A stretch of 54,689 nt of DNA from Candidatus Gastranaerophilales bacterium. Its GTDB lineage: Bacteria > Cyanobacteriota > Vampirovibrionia > Gastranaerophilales > Gastranaerophilaceae. The stretch spans positions 1 to 54,689 of the forward strand of contig CAAGEQ010000011.1 of NCBI GenBank assembly GCA_900768915.1, in the 5' to 3' direction. Both the position numbers and the translations under genes were made by a program. A model generated the notes under the pieces. It had not been told where the DNA came from and searched no databases. It worked only from the letters and a program-made list of their open reading frames with translations. Shown in pieces: positions 51,846 through 54,689 of this stretch; the stretch's first letter is position 1; each line of letters opens with the position of its first letter.

Positions 51846-51874
51846 TTGACATGTATATCCTAAAGTAATATATT
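51846..51874 (+). promoter_or_regulatory. Promoter of the ArnC-like/ArnT-like operon
   Basis: Perfect TTGACA (51846-51851), 17-base spacer, TATATT (51869-51874), about 23 bases before the ATG at 51898, with AGAGGG as ribosome site. Confidence 0.75.
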
Positions 51875-51897
51875 CAAACTATAAAAGAGGGTTAAGT

Positions 51898-52782
51898 ATG
51901 AAAACATTAGATATAATTGTACCGGTTTTTAATGAAGAAAGTTGTATAAATGAAACAATAAAACGTCTTGAAAACGTTAGAGAAAATCTTAATAGTGAAT
52001 TAGACGTAAATTTTGTTTTTGTAAATGATGGTTCAAAAGACGAAACAGCAAACATCATTGCAACTTATGGACAAAATAATAAATATGTGAAATTGATAAA
52101 TTTCTCTAGAAATTTTGGACACCAAATCGCTGTAACTGCTGGATTAGATAATACGAATGCAGATTATGTCGCAATCATTGATGCTGATTTGCAAGATCCA
52201 CCAGAGTTAATCATAGATATGTATAACAAAACGAAAGATGGTTATGACATTGTCTATGGCAAAAGGTTAAAACGTGAAAATGAAACTGCTTTCAAAAAAT
52301 TCACAGCATTTGCGTTTTATAGAGTTTTAAATTATATGTGTGATATTGATATTCCAAAAGATACTGGTGATTTTAGATTAATGACAAAACCTGTAGTTGA
52401 TACGTTGAAAAATATGCCAGAACATCATAGATTTATTCGTGGTATGGTTCCTTGGACAGGTTTTAAGAGTACTCCAATTATGTTTAATAGAGATGAACGT
52501 TTCGCTGGGGAAACAAAATACCCATTATCAAAAATGTTAAAATTAGCATCTAATGCAATTTTTTCTTTTTCAACGAAACCATTAAAGGTATTTTATGTAA
52601 TAGGTATTTTGCTATTGTTTTTAGCAATATTAAATATTTCAAATGTTTATCTAACTTCATTATTCCTTGTAGGAGCATTACAACTTTTTGGAATGGGCTT
52701 GCTTGGAGAATATTTAGGACGAATTTTTGATGATGTGAAAGACCGTCCATTATACGTTGTAAAGAATAAGATTAATTTATAG
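51898..52782 (+). CDS. Polyprenyl-phosphate glycosyltransferase (GT2, DPM1/ArnC-like)
   Basis: 294 residues. GT-A fold with IIVPVFNEESCI, FVNDGSKDET, FSRNFGHQIAV and the metal motif DADLQDPPE (about residue 95), then RGMVPWTGF. Two C-terminal transmembrane helices (about 222-245 and 250-275) are followed by GEYLGRIFDDVKDRPLYVV. It should transfer a sugar to undecaprenyl phosphate. The gene after it encodes an enzyme that would use such a carrier; the pair is nine bases apart. Confidence 0.9.
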   Translation: MKTLDIIVPVFNEESCINETIKRLENVRENLNSELDVNFVFVNDGSKDETANIIATYGQNNKYVKLINFSRNFGHQIAVTAGLDNTNADYVAIIDADLQDPPELIIDMYNKTKDGYDIVYGKRLKRENETAFKKFTAFAFYRVLNYMCDIDIPKDTGDFRLMTKPVVDTLKNMPEHHRFIRGMVPWTGFKSTPIMFNRDERFAGETKYPLSKMLKLASNAIFSFSTKPLKVFYVIGILLLFLAILNISNVYLTSLFLVGALQLFGMGLLGEYLGRIFDDVKDRPLYVVKNKINL

Positions 52783-52791
52783 GTAATAAAA

Positions 52792-54258
52792 ATGAATAAA
52801 CTTAAACAAATTTATAATGATAACCCTGAAAGATTTTACTTAGTAACATTATTTGTATTAGGGTTAATACTTTTATTTGCAGGATTGTGGTGCTATCCAC
52901 TTATAGATGTTGATGAAACAAGATATGCAGTAATGGCTCGAAGTCTAATTGGTCACGATTGGAATTTATTATCATTAAACGGTGTCCCTTTTATTGAAAA
53001 ACCACCAATGCTATTTTGGATTACTGCCATATCAATAAAATTATTTGGATTTAATACTCTTGCAATAAGATTACCAATTGCATTTTTGGCAACAATAACA
53101 GTATTTTTTACATACTTAACTGGCAAATTTATTAAGAATGCAAAGTTTGGATTTTATTCAGCATTAGTATTATTAAGTTCAGCCATGTTTATAATGTTAG
53201 CACATGTTGCTATTATCGATATGGTATTTACAGCATTTATTACTTGGACAATTTATTGTGGATTATTAACAGATTTTATTAAAGATAAAAGAAAATATTT
53301 ACTTTCAGTAGGATTTTGGGTATCTTTATCATTGGCATTCCTATCAAAAGGTATCTTAGCGATTGTAATACCTTTTGGTATTCTTGGATTACATAGAATT
53401 TTAAGACGTGATTTTAAAGGAATATTTACACCGTTTAATGTTATTGTGGGTTTGTTAATATTTCTTGGAATAAATGCACCTTGGCATCTATATATGTATA
53501 AAACATACAATACACTAGTGCCTATCCATTTAGGTTCACACACTTTTATGTGTAATGAATTTTTCTATACATATATAATTCTTCATCACTTTGAAAGATT
53601 AGTAAATGCTGATAATCTAGGAAAAGTTCGTCCATTATGGTACTTTATTCCAGTATTTATTGTTGGTTTCTTACCTTGGACATACGGTTTCGCTGAAAGT
53701 ATTAAAAATATATTTAAAAGAAAACTTTTCAATGACGACTATATTAGATTTTTCTTGATTTATTTTGTTTTAATATTTAGTTTATTTAGTGTTGCTAGTG
53801 GCAAACTTATGCCATATATATTGCCATCAATCCCTGCAGCAGCATTTTTGACTGCATATTGGGCAGAAAATCGTTCAATCAAAACAATTGGTACTTGCGT
53901 AAGTTTATCAATTATTTTTAAATTCATTTTCATAACAGTTTTGGCAACTGCTGTGTATCACGGTGGTATGAATGAATTAGTTGAAATGTCAACAATGGCA
54001 CAACATCAAAATTATCATTTGATAACATTTGATACAAGTATAAAACCAAGTTTGTTTATTAATTATAAAAAAGACTTAGCAGATATTATAATTGAAAATG
54101 AACCAGATAAATTAAAAACGGCTTTGAAAAATAATCCAAAAAGTTTTGTTATAGTTAGAAATAAAAATTTCCAAAAAGGTGATTATCAAAACTATTTTAA
54201 AACAAATCTTGTCTTAGTTAAGACATATAAAAAATATTCTCTTTACTCTACAAAATAA
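52792..54258 (+). CDS. Integral-membrane glycosyltransferase (GT83, ArnT-like)
   Basis: 488 residues with about 10-11 transmembrane helices over residues 15-400. The periplasmic DVDETRYAVMARSLI (about residues 41-55) is the conserved DE(T)RYA catalytic loop of GT83, and GVPFIEKPPMLFW follows, also typical. ArnT-type enzymes move a sugar from undecaprenyl phosphate to lipid A or another glycan on the periplasmic side. The C-terminal domain is short. With the upstream GT2 it probably forms a lipid A or surface-glycan modification unit. Confidence 0.88.
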   Translation: MNKLKQIYNDNPERFYLVTLFVLGLILLFAGLWCYPLIDVDETRYAVMARSLIGHDWNLLSLNGVPFIEKPPMLFWITAISIKLFGFNTLAIRLPIAFLATITVFFTYLTGKFIKNAKFGFYSALVLLSSAMFIMLAHVAIIDMVFTAFITWTIYCGLLTDFIKDKRKYLLSVGFWVSLSLAFLSKGILAIVIPFGILGLHRILRRDFKGIFTPFNVIVGLLIFLGINAPWHLYMYKTYNTLVPIHLGSHTFMCNEFFYTYIILHHFERLVNADNLGKVRPLWYFIPVFIVGFLPWTYGFAESIKNIFKRKLFNDDYIRFFLIYFVLIFSLFSVASGKLMPYILPSIPAAAFLTAYWAENRSIKTIGTCVSLSIIFKFIFITVLATAVYHGGMNELVEMSTMAQHQNYHLITFDTSIKPSLFINYKKDLADIIIENEPDKLKTALKNNPKSFVIVRNKNFQKGDYQNYFKTNLVLVKTYKKYSLYSTK

Positions 54259-54276
54259 TCACAAACACTGATTAAC

Positions 54277-54310
54277 AAAAAAGGCATTGTATAAAATACA
54301 ATGCCTTTTT
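54277..54310 (+). terminator. Terminator of the glycosyltransferase operon
   Basis: AAAAAGGCATTGTA / TACAATGCCTTTTT, a 14-bp stem with a short AT loop and U-tail, 18 bases after the stop. Confidence 0.92.
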
Positions 54311-54341
54311 AATAAATATAAAATGTATTTTGTTTAATTAT

Positions 54342-54689
54342 AATGCCTCATTTCTTTGACCGCAAAGAAACGAGGCGGAAAGAAACTCTCGGCGACGCAT
54401 TCGTTCACACGAGAATAGTATAATTCAACAATCGAGTCTCACAACTCGTGATTTTGTATATTTTTAATGTTTCAAAATCACTCAAACAGTTCGACATTGT
54501 GTTTCATTAACATTCTCGGTTCACTCCGCTATTGCCGATTTTTAGTTATGTAATAATTGTTATATTTTATTTACCGTCACTGCGAAAAGCGGATTTTCGG
54601 TAGAGTGAGCGAATAAAATGAGCGAAACTCGTAAGAGTGTAAAACACGAAATGAACGACTAAATTCTTTAGAATTTAAAAGTGAATATA
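54342..54689. repeat. Second copy (partial) of the dispersed intergenic repeat
   Basis: It starts with AATGCCTCATTTCTTTGACC, identical to the left end of the element at 27370, and shares the GTGATTTTG ... CAAAATCAC inverted repeat (54448-54481) with its flanking CTCGTGATTTTGTATATTTTT. Between and after these, the sequences differ in a mosaic way. CGTCACTGCGA (54576) corresponds to 27743. The right-hand terminal repeat would lie outside the window. No coding sequence was recognised. Confidence 0.65.

Overview
This is an AT-rich stretch (table-11 code, mostly AGGAG-type ribosome sites) of a Gram-negative, anaerobic, non-photosynthetic bacterium. The best fit is the non-photosynthetic cyanobacterial lineage (Vampirovibrionia/Melainabacteria, probably gut Gastranaerophilales). 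The arguments are: an outer-membrane assembly factor (BamA) with OmpH/Skp; an LdpA-like Fe-S protein otherwise typical of cyanobacteria; an isolated atpD-atpC pair, as in cyanobacteria and plastids; and a three-subunit [FeFe]-hydrogenase with rubredoxin. The taxonomic call is inference and needs a phylogeny. No tRNA, CRISPR array, prophage or transposase gene was found. The only RNA gene seen is RNase P RNA.

Layout. 1-3248: the start of a very large secreted beta-helix protein with chlamydial Pmp-type repeats, reading leftwards out of the window. 3419-4378: class II aldolase. 4472-8374 (minus): bamA, ompH, then a soluble protein carrying the cytosolic domain of FlhA/type III export gates without its membrane part. 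8467-12125 (minus): recF, a small gene, rpsR-ssb-rpsF, dapF and a STAS protein. 12258-16390 (minus): hydABC hydrogenase operon with a clear promoter. 16539-20779: an RNA uracil methyltransferase, a hydrophobic translocator-like protein, a calpain-like cysteine protease, and a small winged-helix protein. 20883-27250: a double superfamily-I helicase, a short-chain dehydrogenase, and a UvrC lacking its C-terminal HhH domain. 27251-27926: a dispersed repeat with perfect terminal inverted repeats; a second copy begins at 54342. 27927-34164: anti-sigma/ECF sigma pair, a degenerate ThiE-like protein, a 49-residue small gene, aspS, atpD-atpC. 34166-40356: ldpA-like, porin-like, recO, yitT, cdaA, lysA. 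40582-46254: a membrane-segment protein, rnpB, rplT-rpmI, an 831-residue LysM-like protein, proC, rpmH. 46331-54258: coaD, a long phosphohexomutase, two plsC paralogues, rubredoxin, a GNAT-like protein, and an ArnC-like/ArnT-like glycosyltransferase pair.

How it works together. Most genes are housekeeping: glycolysis, fermentative H2 production, DNA repair, lysine/DAP synthesis, c-di-AMP, translation and phospholipids. The unusual layer is a set of orphan proteins without Sec signal peptides but with secreted or effector-like architecture (18241, 19732, 40582, 42660, 50888), together with the stand-alone FlhA-type export-gate domain. This raises the possibility of a reduced or divergent type III-like export route. 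That link is a hypothesis from architecture only. Several genes appear to be transcribed as leaderless mRNAs, with a TATAAT box 7-9 bases before the ATG.
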